NCBI RefSeq assembly: GCF_017876315.1
Contig: NZ_JAGINU010000001.1
Location: forward strand, 4,712,001 to 4,776,000
Length of the DNA stretch: 64,000 bases
Reading direction: 5' to 3'
Source of the DNA: Pseudonocardia parietis
GTDB taxonomy: Bacteria > Actinomycetota > Actinomycetes > Mycobacteriales > Pseudonocardiaceae
Positions 51,863 through 60,975 of this stretch are shown in pieces. The notes under the pieces were generated by a model. That model did not search any database and was not told the DNA's origin. It saw only the letters and a list, made by a program, of their open reading frames with translations. The position numbers were made by a program, and so were the translations under genes. Each line of letters starts with the position of its first letter. The stretch's first letter is position 1.

Positions 51863-54037
51863 TTACTGCTCGCCGAGCACCGGGCCGGGGTGGTCCCGGA
51901 ACCGGTCGAGGACGTTGCCGGTGATGCGGGAGACGTCGTTGTCGCCGTCCTTGTGGGTCATGGCCGTCGACCAGGCGATCGAGCCGACGGAGAATGCGGC
52001 TCCGCCGCCGGGGCGCCCGAGCAGGACGACGTCGGCACGGACCTTGGGATGGACGCCCGGCGGTGCGGCGGCGTAGCCGTGGTCGGCCTCCTCGGGGACC
52101 AGCGAGATCTTCTGCGAGTGCCCGACCGACGACGCCAGCACGACGGCATCGGCGGGCGTACCGAGCGTGACGTCGGCGCGGTCCAGCTCGTCGCCCGCCG
52201 CACCACCCAGGCCGGGCCCCTCGGTGCCGAAGACCTCGCCGGCCTCGGCGCCCACCCCGTCGAACACCCAGGAGACCGACGGGTCCGTGCTCGCCGCGCT
52301 GCGCGCGTAGCCGTAGCCGGCGTCGAAACCCTGGGCGGTGAACCCGACGCCGGCCACCAGGTTGGGGGCACGCCCGCGCATCCGCCAGAGCCCGCCGGGC
52401 TCCCCGGTCGCCGCGAGGTGTTCCTCGCCGGGATCGGAGACCCAGGTGGCGACGCCCGCGTGCCCGCGGCGGATCTCCAGGCAGTCCGGGTGCCCCGGGT
52501 GTCGCGCGGTGACCTGGTAGAAACCGTTGCCGCCCAGGTACAACAGCCGGCCACCGGCCCGGGTGTGGGCGAGGTAGGTGTCGAGCATCCCCGCCGAGCA
52601 GTACTCGGGATGGCTTCCGGTGAGCACCACCCGGTAACGGGAGAGCAGGTCGGCGCCCTCGCGTTCGACCTCGTCGTCGGTGACCACGGCGTAGTGCTCG
52701 CCGCGCCGGTCGAGCCAGTCGAGCAGCAGCAGGTCCTGCGCGTAGTGGCGGAACCCGCGGGTGGTGGGGGTGAAGTAGTCGGGGCGCAGGTTGACGATCG
52801 GGCGAAGCCGGCTGGAGTGGCAGACGCCGCTGCCGTCGGTGTGCACGTCGTAGAGCGAGCGGCCCAGCTCGGGGTGCGCGGCCAGCCAGCGGTCGCGCTC
52901 GTCCACCCCGCGCGCCTCCCCGTAGATCACCAACCGTTCGGTCTCGTACTCGGCGTAGGTGCGCCAGTTGGCGTACGCGAGGTAGGTCCAGGTGGGCAGC
53001 ACGACGAGCACGGGGGCCTCGTGCCGGGCGGGGGTGACGACGAACGGGATCCGGTCGACGTCGCCGTCGGCGCTCGTCCTCAACGCGTAGACGCCGCTGG
53101 GCAGATCCGTGGGCACGGACCAGGTGAGGTCCGGCTCCCAGCCGGCGTCGGCGAGGTCGTCGTCGTGCAGGTGCAGGGCGTCGAACTCGGCGGGGGCGCG
53201 CCGGAAGTCGGTCTCCGCGCCGGTCCAGAACGGGCCCGGCACGCCGCGGGTGGGCAGGTGCCGGATCACCGCGCCGCCGGTCAGCCGGCCGCGGTCGGGC
53301 ACGCGGGTGCCGCCGGGGTCGGTGGCGAGGTCGAGGGCGCTGGTGCCGTCCGGGTCGAGCAGTGCGAGGGGATCGGCGCCGGAGGCGAGTGCCGCGGTCG
53401 TCGCCTCGGGCCATGCCGTCGTGGCGACGACGGGACGCGCCACCTTGCCGTTGAACGTCCGGCCGAGCCCGCCGGTGGTGGTTCCGTCCGAGCCGATCCG
53501 CAGTGTTCCGGCCACCGGCTCGGGCACCGCGGCGGATGTGGCCACGGCGACCGGCATGCCCGGCCGGTGGAGGGTGAGCCGCACCGCGCCCGTGGTGTCG
53601 ACCGTCGCGGCGGCGAACGCCCAGCACCGTTCGGTGGGTGGGACGGCCAGGGTGGCCTGCGGCGCGTCACCGCGGCGCAGGGCGATCCCGGCCGCCGAGA
53701 CCTCGAGCACGAGCTCCCCGACCGCCAGCAGCGGTCGCGCCTCGTCCTCGAGCAGGGTGGGCAGGAACCAGATCGCCAGGCCCAGCTCGTCGGCGGGGCC
53801 GAGCGGGCCGGCCTCGGCGAACGAGCCGGACGTGGTCATCTGGACACGCCCCGGCAGCGTCCGGGGCATTCCGGCCTCGACCGGTTCCTCGACGAGGGCC
53901 GTCCCGTGCCGTTCGGAGCCGCCGCGCCGCAGGCGCACGATCTCCGGCCGGTAGGCGGCGTGCTCGGAGCTGACGCAGAACGTGATCTTCGCACCGGCGC
54001 GGACCGAGAGCCGGTCGGCGTACCCGACGATCCTCAT
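51863..54037 (-). CDS. N,N-dimethylformamidase large-subunit-like protein, copy A
   Basis: A 724-residue cytosolic protein related to the catalytic (beta) subunit of N,N-dimethylformamidase, which hydrolyses the C-N bond of formamides using a mononuclear iron held by two Tyr and a Glu. The layout is an N-terminal beta-rich part (VGYADRLSVRAGAKITF), a central laminin-G-like part and the catalytic domain from about residue 345 (VLVVLPTWTYLAYANWRTY, TGSHPEYCSAGMLD, GGRLLYLGGNGFYQV, GSIAWSTAMTHKDGDNDVSR). The Tyr cluster and HPEY glutamate are plausible iron ligands; this is inference. No small (alpha) subunit gene exists nearby. It is a tandem paralogue of the next gene, overlapping it by 4 bases. 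Confidence 0.78.
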   Translation of the reverse strand: MRIVGYADRLSVRAGAKITFCVSSEHAAYRPEIVRLRRGGSERHGTALVEEPVEAGMPRTLPGRVQMTTSGSFAEAGPLGPADELGLAIWFLPTLLEDEARPLLAVGELVLEVSAAGIALRRGDAPQATLAVPPTERCWAFAAATVDTTGAVRLTLHRPGMPVAVATSAAVPEPVAGTLRIGSDGTTTGGLGRTFNGKVARPVVATTAWPEATTAALASGADPLALLDPDGTSALDLATDPGGTRVPDRGRLTGGAVIRHLPTRGVPGPFWTGAETDFRRAPAEFDALHLHDDDLADAGWEPDLTWSVPTDLPSGVYALRTSADGDVDRIPFVVTPARHEAPVLVVLPTWTYLAYANWRTYAEYETERLVIYGEARGVDERDRWLAAHPELGRSLYDVHTDGSGVCHSSRLRPIVNLRPDYFTPTTRGFRHYAQDLLLLDWLDRRGEHYAVVTDDEVEREGADLLSRYRVVLTGSHPEYCSAGMLDTYLAHTRAGGRLLYLGGNGFYQVTARHPGHPDCLEIRRGHAGVATWVSDPGEEHLAATGEPGGLWRMRGRAPNLVAGVGFTAQGFDAGYGYARSAASTDPSVSWVFDGVGAEAGEVFGTEGPGLGGAAGDELDRADVTLGTPADAVVLASSVGHSQKISLVPEEADHGYAAAPPGVHPKVRADVVLLGRPGGGAAFSVGSIAWSTAMTHKDGDNDVSRITGNVLDRFRDHPGPVLGEQ

Positions 54038-56241
54038 GCACCCACCGCCGGTCCGGCGTGGTCGCGGAAGCGGTCGAGGACGTTCGCGGTGATCCGGGAG
54101 ACGTCGTTGTCGCCGCCCTTGTGCGTCATCGCCGTGGACCAGGCGATCGAACCGACCGCGAAGACGGCCCCACCGCCGGGCCGGTCGAACACCACGATGT
54201 CGGCCCGGACCCGCGGGTCGGGCGAGACCGGCGCCCGGTGCGAGATCGTCCGGTCGTCCGCGACGAGCACGATGCTCGCCGAGTGACCGATCGAGGTCGC
54301 GAGCACGACCGCGTCGGCCGGGGTGCCGAGCGCGATGTCGGCGCGGTCGATCTCGTCTCCCGCCGCACCGCCGAGGCCCGGGCCCTCGTCGCCGAAGACC
54401 TCGCCGACCGCGACGTCCACCCCGTCGAAGACCCAGTCGACGGCACGGCTCTGCGCGGACCGGCGGTAGCCGCTCGCCTTGTCGAAGCCCTGCGCCGTCA
54501 TCCCCACGCCGAACGCCCGCTGCGGGGCCCGGCCCCGCCAGCGCCACAGCCCGCCGGGCTCGCCCGTCCCGGACAGGTGCTCCTCGCCCGCACCCGACGC
54601 CCACGCCGTCGTGCTGCCCCGGGCGCGGCGGATCTCGACCGCCCCGGACGGGCCGGAATGGCGGTTGGTGACGTGGTAGAAGCCGTTGCCGCCCAGGTAC
54701 ATCAGCCGGCCGCCGTGCGCGGTGAAGGACTCGTAGGCGTCGAGCATCCGGGCCGACGAGTACTCCGGATGACTACCGGTGATCACGACGCGGTGCCCGG
54801 CCAGCGCGTCGGCGCCCCGGTCCTCCAGCTCGTCGTCGGTGATCACCGCGTAGTCCTCGCCGCGCCCGTCGAGCCAGTGCAGCAGCGAGAGGTCCTGCGC
54901 GAAGTGGCGCAGCCCGCGGGTGGTGGGCGTGAAGTAGTCGGGCCGGATGTTGACGATCGGGCGCGCCCGCGAGGAGTACATGACGCCGCTGCCGTCGGTG
55001 TGGACGTCGTAGAGCGACTTGCCGAGCTCGGGATGGCGGGCGAGCCAGCGGTCGCGCGGGTCGACGCCGCGGCGCTCCCCGTAGAGCCCGACGCGCTCCT
55101 CCTCGAACTCGGCGTAGGTGCGCCAGTTCGCGTAGGCCAGGTAGGTCCAGGTCGGCAGGACCACCAGGACCGGCGCCGGGCGGGCCCCGGCGGGCGGGGT
55201 GACGACGAACGGGATCCGGTCGACGTGCTCGCCCGCGCGGACCTTCAGCGCGTAGGCCCCGCTGGGCAGGTCCGCCGGCACCCTCAACGCGACGTCGGTC
55301 TCCCACCCGGCGTCGTCGAGGTCGTCCTCGTGCAGGTGCAGCGCGTCGTACTCGTCGGGAACGCGGCGGAGGTCGGTCTCGGTGCAGCTCCAGAACGGGC
55401 CGGGGACGGCGCTCGCCGGCCGGTTCACGGCCGTGCCACCCGCGGTCAGCGAGCCGTCGTCGGCCACGGATGCGGACGCGGGATCACGGCCCAGCGCGAG
55501 CGCGCTCACACCGTCGGCACCCAGGACCTCGACGGCAGCCGCGCCCGCGGCGAGCCGCGCGGTGGCCTCGGCTGCCCAGCCGCTCCCGGAGACGACGGGC
55601 CGGGCGAGCCGCCCGTTGAAGAACCCGGTGGGTTCCCCACGGCCGCCGGCGCCGATCCTCAGCTGTCCCCCGCGCCAGGACGGCGCCCCCGCGACGTCGG
55701 CCGAGGCACCCCCGATACCGCCTCCCGGACGGTGCAGCTCCAGGCGAACCTCACCGGCCGGGGAGACCGTCGCCGCCACGAACGACCACTGGCGCAGCAC
55801 CGGCGCCGCGTCGAGGCGGGCCAGTTCCGTCCCGCCCGCGTCACGGAGCGCGCAGCCATCGGCCGTCACGGCGAGCCGGTACCCGGCGCTCCCGTCGGGC
55901 GCGGTCAGCGCCAGGACGGTCTGCTCACCCTCCAGGAGCGTCGGGTGGATCCAGGCCGCCAGTCCGGCGCCGTGCACGACGGCGTCCCCACGCACCGCCG
56001 CCTCGACACAGGAGCCGGCGCGGGAGACCTGGACGCGGCCGGGCACGGTCGCGGGGAGCTGGGCAGCCACCTCGTCGTCGAGCACGTCGTCCTCGAGCAG
56101 GTCGCACTCGTGCACCGGCGAGCCGCCACGGCGCAGCCGGACCAGCGACGGCGTGAACTCCGGTAGCTCGCAGCCGATCTTGAACTCGATGCGCCCGCCC
56201 GCCGGCACCGACAGCCGGTCGGCGTACCCGAGCAGCCTCAC
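54034..56241 (-). CDS. N,N-dimethylformamidase large-subunit-like protein, copy B
   Basis: A 735-residue paralogue of copy A with the same order of parts: the start VRLLGYADRLSVPAGG, the central part, then VLVVLPTWTYLAYANWRTY, TGSHPEYSSARMLD, GGRLMYLGGNGFYHV and the end AWSTAMTHKGGDNDVSR. The two copies are nearly identical in the motif blocks and much more divergent in their first 300 residues, pointing to an old duplication with different substrates or an obligate heteromer. GTG 56241 overlaps the stop of the solute-binding protein gene (GTGA). Confidence 0.78.
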   Translation of the reverse strand: MRLLGYADRLSVPAGGRIEFKIGCELPEFTPSLVRLRRGGSPVHECDLLEDDVLDDEVAAQLPATVPGRVQVSRAGSCVEAAVRGDAVVHGAGLAAWIHPTLLEGEQTVLALTAPDGSAGYRLAVTADGCALRDAGGTELARLDAAPVLRQWSFVAATVSPAGEVRLELHRPGGGIGGASADVAGAPSWRGGQLRIGAGGRGEPTGFFNGRLARPVVSGSGWAAEATARLAAGAAAVEVLGADGVSALALGRDPASASVADDGSLTAGGTAVNRPASAVPGPFWSCTETDLRRVPDEYDALHLHEDDLDDAGWETDVALRVPADLPSGAYALKVRAGEHVDRIPFVVTPPAGARPAPVLVVLPTWTYLAYANWRTYAEFEEERVGLYGERRGVDPRDRWLARHPELGKSLYDVHTDGSGVMYSSRARPIVNIRPDYFTPTTRGLRHFAQDLSLLHWLDGRGEDYAVITDDELEDRGADALAGHRVVITGSHPEYSSARMLDAYESFTAHGGRLMYLGGNGFYHVTNRHSGPSGAVEIRRARGSTTAWASGAGEEHLSGTGEPGGLWRWRGRAPQRAFGVGMTAQGFDKASGYRRSAQSRAVDWVFDGVDVAVGEVFGDEGPGLGGAAGDEIDRADIALGTPADAVVLATSIGHSASIVLVADDRTISHRAPVSPDPRVRADIVVFDRPGGGAVFAVGSIAWSTAMTHKGGDNDVSRITANVLDRFRDHAGPAVGA

Positions 56242-57284
56242 CGGTTCACCCAGTCCGTCCACCGCTGGGTGGCCTCGTCGAGGTTCGCGGCCCACCACTC
56301 GTTGTCGCGGTGCACCTCGGTCCCGGTGACGTTGCTCGTCGCGATGAAGGAGTTGAGCAGCGCGTCGTCGGAGGGCTTCGCGTTGGCGTTGGCCGCCCCG
56401 TAGGGCTGGCGCCTCATGATCTCTTCCTGCGTCGGGACGTCGAGCAGGGCGTTGATCAGGTCGTACGCCTTGTCCATGTTCGGGGCGCCCTTCACGATCC
56501 CCAGGGAGTCGGTGTAGTAGAGCGGCTGGTTCCAGACGACCTTCAGGTTGGCGCCGTTCTTCGTCGCCTCGTAGGCCCGTCCGGGCCACGCGAGCATCAT
56601 GTCGACCTCACCCGACTCCAGCGCCTGGGTCTGCTGCGCGCCGGTCTCGTAGAACCGCGCCGAGGGACGGATCGTGTCGAGGGTGGCGAACGCACGTTCG
56701 TAGTCGAGCGGGTAGAGCTGGTCGCCCGGCACCCCGGAGGCGAGCAGTGCGGTCTCGATACCGGCGTCCTTGGCGTAGTTCATGATCCCGCGGGTGCCGG
56801 GGAAGTTCGTCGTGTCGTAGAAGTCCGCCCAGCTCTGCGGCGGCCGGTCCCCGTAGACATCGGCGTTGTAGACCAGCAGGAACGAGGACTTCAGCACGGG
56901 TACGCCGCACTCGGAGGTCAGCGCGGGATCCAGGCCCTCGGTGTCGATCCGGGACATGTCGAGCTTCTCGAACAGGACGTCGCACTTCGCGACCGTGCGA
57001 TAGGGCGACGCGTAGAAGACGTCCCACGTCGGGGTTCCCGACTCGACCATCGCCGTCAGCTTCGCCTCGTTGTTCGGCGACTCCTCCGCGACCTGGACGC
57101 CCTGCTCGGCGAGCTGCTTGTAGGCGGTATCGGCGAAGATCGAGGCCAGGGCGCCGCCGGTGTTGCTGAAGACGACCGTGCCACCGGCTCCCGTGTCCCC
57201 GCCGACCGTGGCGAAGCACCCGGTGGCGCCGACGGAGACAACTGCAGTGAGGGCCAGCGCGGACAGGAGTCTGCGATTGCGCAC
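56238..57284 (-). CDS. PotD-like ABC solute-binding lipoprotein
   Basis: A 348-residue binding protein of the spermidine/putrescine-type (class D) family. The signal peptide ends ATGC with Cys23. Mature landmarks are VVFSNTGGALASIFADTAYKQ, WDVFYASPYRTVAKC, FLLVYNADVYGDRPPQSWADFYD and EVDMMLAWPGRAYEATKNGA. It feeds the importer whose permeases and ATPase are on the opposite strand across the control region. GTG 57284 has GAAGG 8 bases upstream. The ligand is unknown, probably small and cationic or N-containing by family analogy. Confidence 0.87.
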   Translation of the reverse strand: MRNRRLLSALALTAVVSVGATGCFATVGGDTGAGGTVVFSNTGGALASIFADTAYKQLAEQGVQVAEESPNNEAKLTAMVESGTPTWDVFYASPYRTVAKCDVLFEKLDMSRIDTEGLDPALTSECGVPVLKSSFLLVYNADVYGDRPPQSWADFYDTTNFPGTRGIMNYAKDAGIETALLASGVPGDQLYPLDYERAFATLDTIRPSARFYETGAQQTQALESGEVDMMLAWPGRAYEATKNGANLKVVWNQPLYYTDSLGIVKGAPNMDKAYDLINALLDVPTQEEIMRRQPYGAANANAKPSDDALLNSFIATSNVTGTEVHRDNEWWAANLDEATQRWTDWVNR

Positions 57285-57320
57285 GGGGACCACCTTCGTT
57301 TGACGGGCGAGACGGCCAGT

Positions 57321-57336
57321 CCGTTTCACCATACGG
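57321..57336. promoter_or_regulatory. Candidate operator for the leftward arm
   Basis: Inverted repeat ccgt-N8-acgg whose interior contains TTTCACCA (57324-57331), the same half-site found in the palindrome at 57486-57502 on the other side of the control region. It lies 37 bases upstream of the leftward start. Confidence 0.4.
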
Positions 57337-57453
57337 AATGCACTTCGCGATGTGGTAGATGAAGAATGGTCGGACGACCGAAGGGCGTCAAGAGGGTTAA
57401 CGTAAGTTGCCAGCTCAGATGCGTTGCGGCGACGTAACGGGCGCAAGGAAGGC

Positions 57454-57502
57454 TTGACAACCCGGGCCGTGACCTCGACGCTCGCATTTCACTTGGTGAA
57501 AT
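57454..57502 (+). promoter_or_regulatory. Candidate promoter and IclR operator for the rightward arm
   Basis: A consensus -35 element TTGACA (57454-57459) is followed after 17 bases by a weak -10 (gacgct). The expected transcription start falls within a perfect palindrome, atttcac-ttg-gtgaaat (57486-57502). A repressor bound there would block initiation. The IclR-type regulator encoded at 61951 is the obvious candidate. Confidence 0.5.
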
Positions 57503-57538
57503 CAATGCCGGAATGCGTGATCGAAGTGGGGTGTGTCC

Positions 57539-58444
57539 ATGGTGTCACTCAGCCCGGTCGACGCGGCGCCCGCCGCGACCGTGCCCGCGGCCCCGCGCCG
57601 CAGACCGAGGGGGCGCCCGCTGCTCCTGCTCGCGGTGCCCGCGCTCGTCGTGCTCACGGTCTTCTTCGTGGTGCCGGCGGCCCGGCTGGCCTGGCTCTCG
57701 GTGAGCACGCCCGAACTCGGGTTGGACAACTACACCGGGCTCGCCACCGACGGCGTCGTCGTCACCGTCGTGCTGCGGACGCTGGGGATGGCCACCGTCG
57801 TCACGGTGCTGTGTGTGCTGTGCGCCTACCCGTACGCCTACCTGATGACGATCGTCGGGCACCGGTGGACCGCGGTCCTCACCGCTCTGGTGCTGCTGCC
57901 GTTCTGGACCTCGCTGATGGCACGCACCTTCGCGTGGGTCGTGCTGCTGCAGGACACCGGCCTGGTCAACGGGCTGCTCACGGCAGTCGGGCTGGGTCCG
58001 ATCCGGCTGCTGGGAACCACCGCCGGGGTCAGCATGGCGATGGCCCAGGTGATGCTGCCGTTCATGGTGCTGCCGGTGTACGCGGCCATGCGGGGCATCG
58101 ACCGGAGCCTCGTCGACGCCGCGATGGGACTGGGCGCCACCCCGGTCGCTGCCTTCCTGCGCGTCTACCTCCCGCTGTCGCTGCGCGGCGTGGCCGCGGG
58201 CGCGACGCTGGTGATGGTGCTGTCGCTCGGCTTCTACGTCACCCCGTCGCTCGTGGGCTCGCCGCAGCAGTCGATGCTCGCCCAGCTCATCTCGGTGCAG
58301 GTGAACCAGCTCGTGGACTTCGGCGCGGCCGGCGCGCTCGCCGTCACGCTCCTGGTGGTCACGCTCGTGCTGGTGGCAGCTGTGCAGCGGCTCACCCGCA
58401 CCGGCGGGGCGCCGGTCGGCCTGGTGGGGGGTGCCGGATCATGA
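57539..58444 (+). CDS. ABC importer permease 1 (PotB type)
   Basis: A 301-residue inner-membrane permease with six hydrophobic segments (first at about 26-46, LLLLAVPALVVLTVFFVVP). The coupling-helix EAA-like loop reads DRSLVDAAMGLGATPVAAFLRVYLPLS, typical of spermidine/putrescine-class importers. ATG 57539 is preferred over GTG 57533, both behind AAGTGGGG. It partners with the next gene and with the binding protein encoded on the other strand. Confidence 0.9.
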   Translation: MVSLSPVDAAPAATVPAAPRRRPRGRPLLLLAVPALVVLTVFFVVPAARLAWLSVSTPELGLDNYTGLATDGVVVTVVLRTLGMATVVTVLCVLCAYPYAYLMTIVGHRWTAVLTALVLLPFWTSLMARTFAWVVLLQDTGLVNGLLTAVGLGPIRLLGTTAGVSMAMAQVMLPFMVLPVYAAMRGIDRSLVDAAMGLGATPVAAFLRVYLPLSLRGVAAGATLVMVLSLGFYVTPSLVGSPQQSMLAQLISVQVNQLVDFGAAGALAVTLLVVTLVLVAAVQRLTRTGGAPVGLVGGAGS

Positions 58445-59229
58445 GGTCCGCACGCCTGCGCCGGGCGCTCGTCGCGGCCGGGGTCCTGATCGGGGCCTGG
58501 CTGCTCGTGCCGACCCTGATCGTCATCCCGATCAGCTTCTCCGGTGAGGACAGCTTCGCGTTCCCGCCGAGCTCCTGGAGCCTGCGGCACTACGCGACGT
58601 TCTTCACCGAGCCAAGCTGGCTGAACGCACTGCTCATCTCGATCCAGCTGGCCGTGATCGTCACCGTCGTCGCCACGGTGCTCGGCACCGCCGCCGCGTT
58701 CGCGCTGTCCCGCACGGCCTTCCGCGGCAAGGGCGCACTGAACGGGCTGTTCCTGGCGCCGCTCATCGTGCCCGGCATCGTTGTGGCCGTCGCGGTCTAC
58801 GCCGCATTCCTGGAGTGGGGCCTGATCGGTACGCCGACGGGCTTCGTCGTGGCGCACACGGTGCTCGCGCTCCCGTTCGTCACCGTGAACGTCGGAGCGG
58901 CGCTGGGCGGGTTCGACCGGACGCTCGAACGCGCCGCGGCCGGCCTCGGCGCCTCCTCGCTGTCGACGTTCCGCCGTGTCACGCTGCCGCTGATCATGCC
59001 CGGGGTGCTGTCCGGGGCGGTCTTCGCGTTCGTCACCTCGTTCGACGAGGTTGTGGTGTCGTTGTTCGTGCAGTCGCCGCAGCTGCAGACGCTGCCGGTG
59101 CGGATGTTCACGTCCGTCACCAACGAGGTGGACCCCACGATCGCCGCCGCGTCGACGGTGGTCATCACGGTCACCACCGCACTGCTGGCCCTGGCCGCCG
59201 CCCTGAGGAGGAACCGCCGTCATGTCTGA
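58441..59229 (+). CDS. ABC importer permease 2 (PotC type)
   Basis: A 262-residue second permease with six membrane segments. The N-terminal VPTLIVIPISFSGEDSFAFPP is characteristic of PotC-like proteins, and the EAA loop reads RTLERAAAGLGASSLSTFRRVTLP. ATG 58441 overlaps the previous stop by 4 bases, and its stop overlaps the ATPase start by 8 bases. Confidence 0.9.
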   Translation: MRSARLRRALVAAGVLIGAWLLVPTLIVIPISFSGEDSFAFPPSSWSLRHYATFFTEPSWLNALLISIQLAVIVTVVATVLGTAAAFALSRTAFRGKGALNGLFLAPLIVPGIVVAVAVYAAFLEWGLIGTPTGFVVAHTVLALPFVTVNVGAALGGFDRTLERAAAGLGASSLSTFRRVTLPLIMPGVLSGAVFAFVTSFDEVVVSLFVQSPQLQTLPVRMFTSVTNEVDPTIAAASTVVITVTTALLALAAALRRNRRHV

Positions 59230-60346
59230 CACCGCATCCGGAGCCCGGATCGAGGTCGAGGGCCTCACCAAGATCTTCCCGAACGCGACCGCGCCCGCGG
59301 TCGACAGTATCGACCTGGAGATCCGGGCCGGCGAGTTCATGACCCTGCTCGGACCCAGCGGGTCCGGCAAGACAACCACGTTGAACATGATCGCCGGGTT
59401 CGAGTCGATCACGTCCGGCCGGATCGCACTCGACGACACCGACATCGCAGCGCTGCCGGCGTACAAGCGCAACCTGGGGATGGTGTTCCAGAACTACGCC
59501 CTCTTCCCGCACATGACGGCGACCGAGAACATCGCCTTTCCGCTCAGGCAGCGCAAGGTCGGCAAGAGCGAGATCGCGCGACGTGTCTCGGAGGCACTCG
59601 AGCTGGTGCACCTGGGCGGGCACGGTGAGCGCCTGCCCACGCAGCTGTCCGGCGGACAGCAGCAGCGCGTGGCGCTGGCCCGGGCCGTCGTCTTCGAGCC
59701 CCGTGCGCTGCTGCTCGACGAGCCGCTCGGAGCACTGGACAAGAAGCTGCGCGAGTCCCTCCAGCTGGAGATCTCGCGGCTGCACCGGGAGCTGGGCATC
59801 ACGTTCGTGTTCGTCACCCACGACCAGGACGAGGCGCTGGCCCTCTCCGACCGGATCGCGGTGTTCCGCGACGGCCACATCGACCAGTGCGGCACGCCCG
59901 CCGAGCTGTACGAGACGCCCGCATCCCGGTTCGTCGCGACCTTCCTCGGCGACTCGAACGTGTTCACCGGCCACGTCCGCGACGGCCTGCTCGACACGGG
60001 CTGGTGCACGCTGCGGGCCCCGGCGGCCGCCGACGGCCCGGGCGCGCTGGTCGTGCGGCCCGAGCACCTGCGGCTCGCGGTCGGCGACGAGCCGGAGGCG
60101 GGGAACCCGAACGTCCTGTCGGTCACCGTCACCGACATCGTCTACCAGGGCGCGTTCCGCCGCGTGCTGGTCCGGTTCGACGACGGTGGCACCGGCCAGG
60201 TGCGCGACACCGCCGGGGTGAGCCGCTCGGTCACGATCGGACAGCGGGTCGAGGTCTGCTGGTCCGCCGACGACGGCGTGCTCGTCCCGGACGATCAGGA
60301 CCCCGAGGGAGCGGACGCGGTTCCGGTTCCGGCGGGTGCCCGGTGA
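59222..60346 (+). CDS. ABC importer ATPase (PotA type)
   Basis: A 374-residue ATPase energising the importer. Walker A GPSGSGKTTT, Q-loop VFQNYALFPHMT, signature LSGGQQQR, Walker B LLLDEPLGALD and the switch His in VTHDQ are all intact. A C-terminal TOBE domain (about 285-360, VRPEHLRLAVGDEPE, VTDIVYQGAFRRVLVRF) is present. Near-consensus sites show an active transporter. Its stop overlaps the aldolase start (GTGA). Confidence 0.93.
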   Translation: MSDTASGARIEVEGLTKIFPNATAPAVDSIDLEIRAGEFMTLLGPSGSGKTTTLNMIAGFESITSGRIALDDTDIAALPAYKRNLGMVFQNYALFPHMTATENIAFPLRQRKVGKSEIARRVSEALELVHLGGHGERLPTQLSGGQQQRVALARAVVFEPRALLLDEPLGALDKKLRESLQLEISRLHRELGITFVFVTHDQDEALALSDRIAVFRDGHIDQCGTPAELYETPASRFVATFLGDSNVFTGHVRDGLLDTGWCTLRAPAAADGPGALVVRPEHLRLAVGDEPEAGNPNVLSVTVTDIVYQGAFRRVLVRFDDGGTGQVRDTAGVSRSVTIGQRVEVCWSADDGVLVPDDQDPEGADAVPVPAGAR

Positions 60347-60975
60347 GCGACACGGCCGACGCGCGCCGGCACGTCGCCGAGTGCGGGCGCCGGATGCTCG
60401 CCGACGGGCTCGTGCTCGGCACCGCGGGCAACGTCAGCGTCCGCGTCGGGGAGCTGGTCGCGGTCTCACCGTCCGGGATGGCCTACGACCGGATCGAGCC
60501 GCAGGACGTCGCCGTCGTGGACCTCGCGGGGACGCTGGTCGACGGCCCGCACGCCCCGTCCTCCGAGACCCCGATGCACCTGGACGTCTACGCCTCGACC
60601 GGCGCGAACGCGGTCGTGCACCACCACGGGCTGCACAGCGCGGCGGTGTCGACGGTGCTCGACGAGCTGCCCTCGCTGCACTACTACGTCACGGCGCTGG
60701 GCGGGCCGGTGCGGGTGGCCCGCTACGCGACCTACGGCACGCCCGAGCTGGCCCGCTCGGTGCACGTGGCGCTGGAGGGACGGACCGCGGCGCTGATGCA
60801 GAACCACGGCGCGGTCGCCTACGGCGACACGCTCGAGGCAGCCTACGACCGGGCCCGGCTGCTGGAGTGGCTGTGCGCCCTGCACGTCACCGCGAACGGC
60901 ATCGGCTCCCCCCGCGTTCTCACCGGCGACGAGCTGGCCGCGGTCGCGCGCCGGCGGACGGAGGTGCCGGCATGA
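60343..60975 (+). CDS. Class II aldolase/epimerase (AraD/FucA family)
   Basis: A 210-residue zinc enzyme. GTAGNVSVR and SPSGMAYDRI form the phosphate- and substrate-binding loops; SSETPMHLDVYAS contains the catalytic Glu; VVHHHGLHS supplies two zinc histidines and the third lies in the MQNHGAVAYG region. The family includes fuculose-phosphate and ribulose-phosphate aldolases and epimerases. Placed before a PfkB kinase and coupled to an importer, it most likely cleaves a phosphorylated pathway intermediate into dihydroxyacetone phosphate plus an aldehyde. Confidence 0.88.
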   Translation: MSDTADARRHVAECGRRMLADGLVLGTAGNVSVRVGELVAVSPSGMAYDRIEPQDVAVVDLAGTLVDGPHAPSSETPMHLDVYASTGANAVVHHHGLHSAAVSTVLDELPSLHYYVTALGGPVRVARYATYGTPELARSVHVALEGRTAALMQNHGAVAYGDTLEAAYDRARLLEWLCALHVTANGIGSPRVLTGDELAAVARRRTEVPA

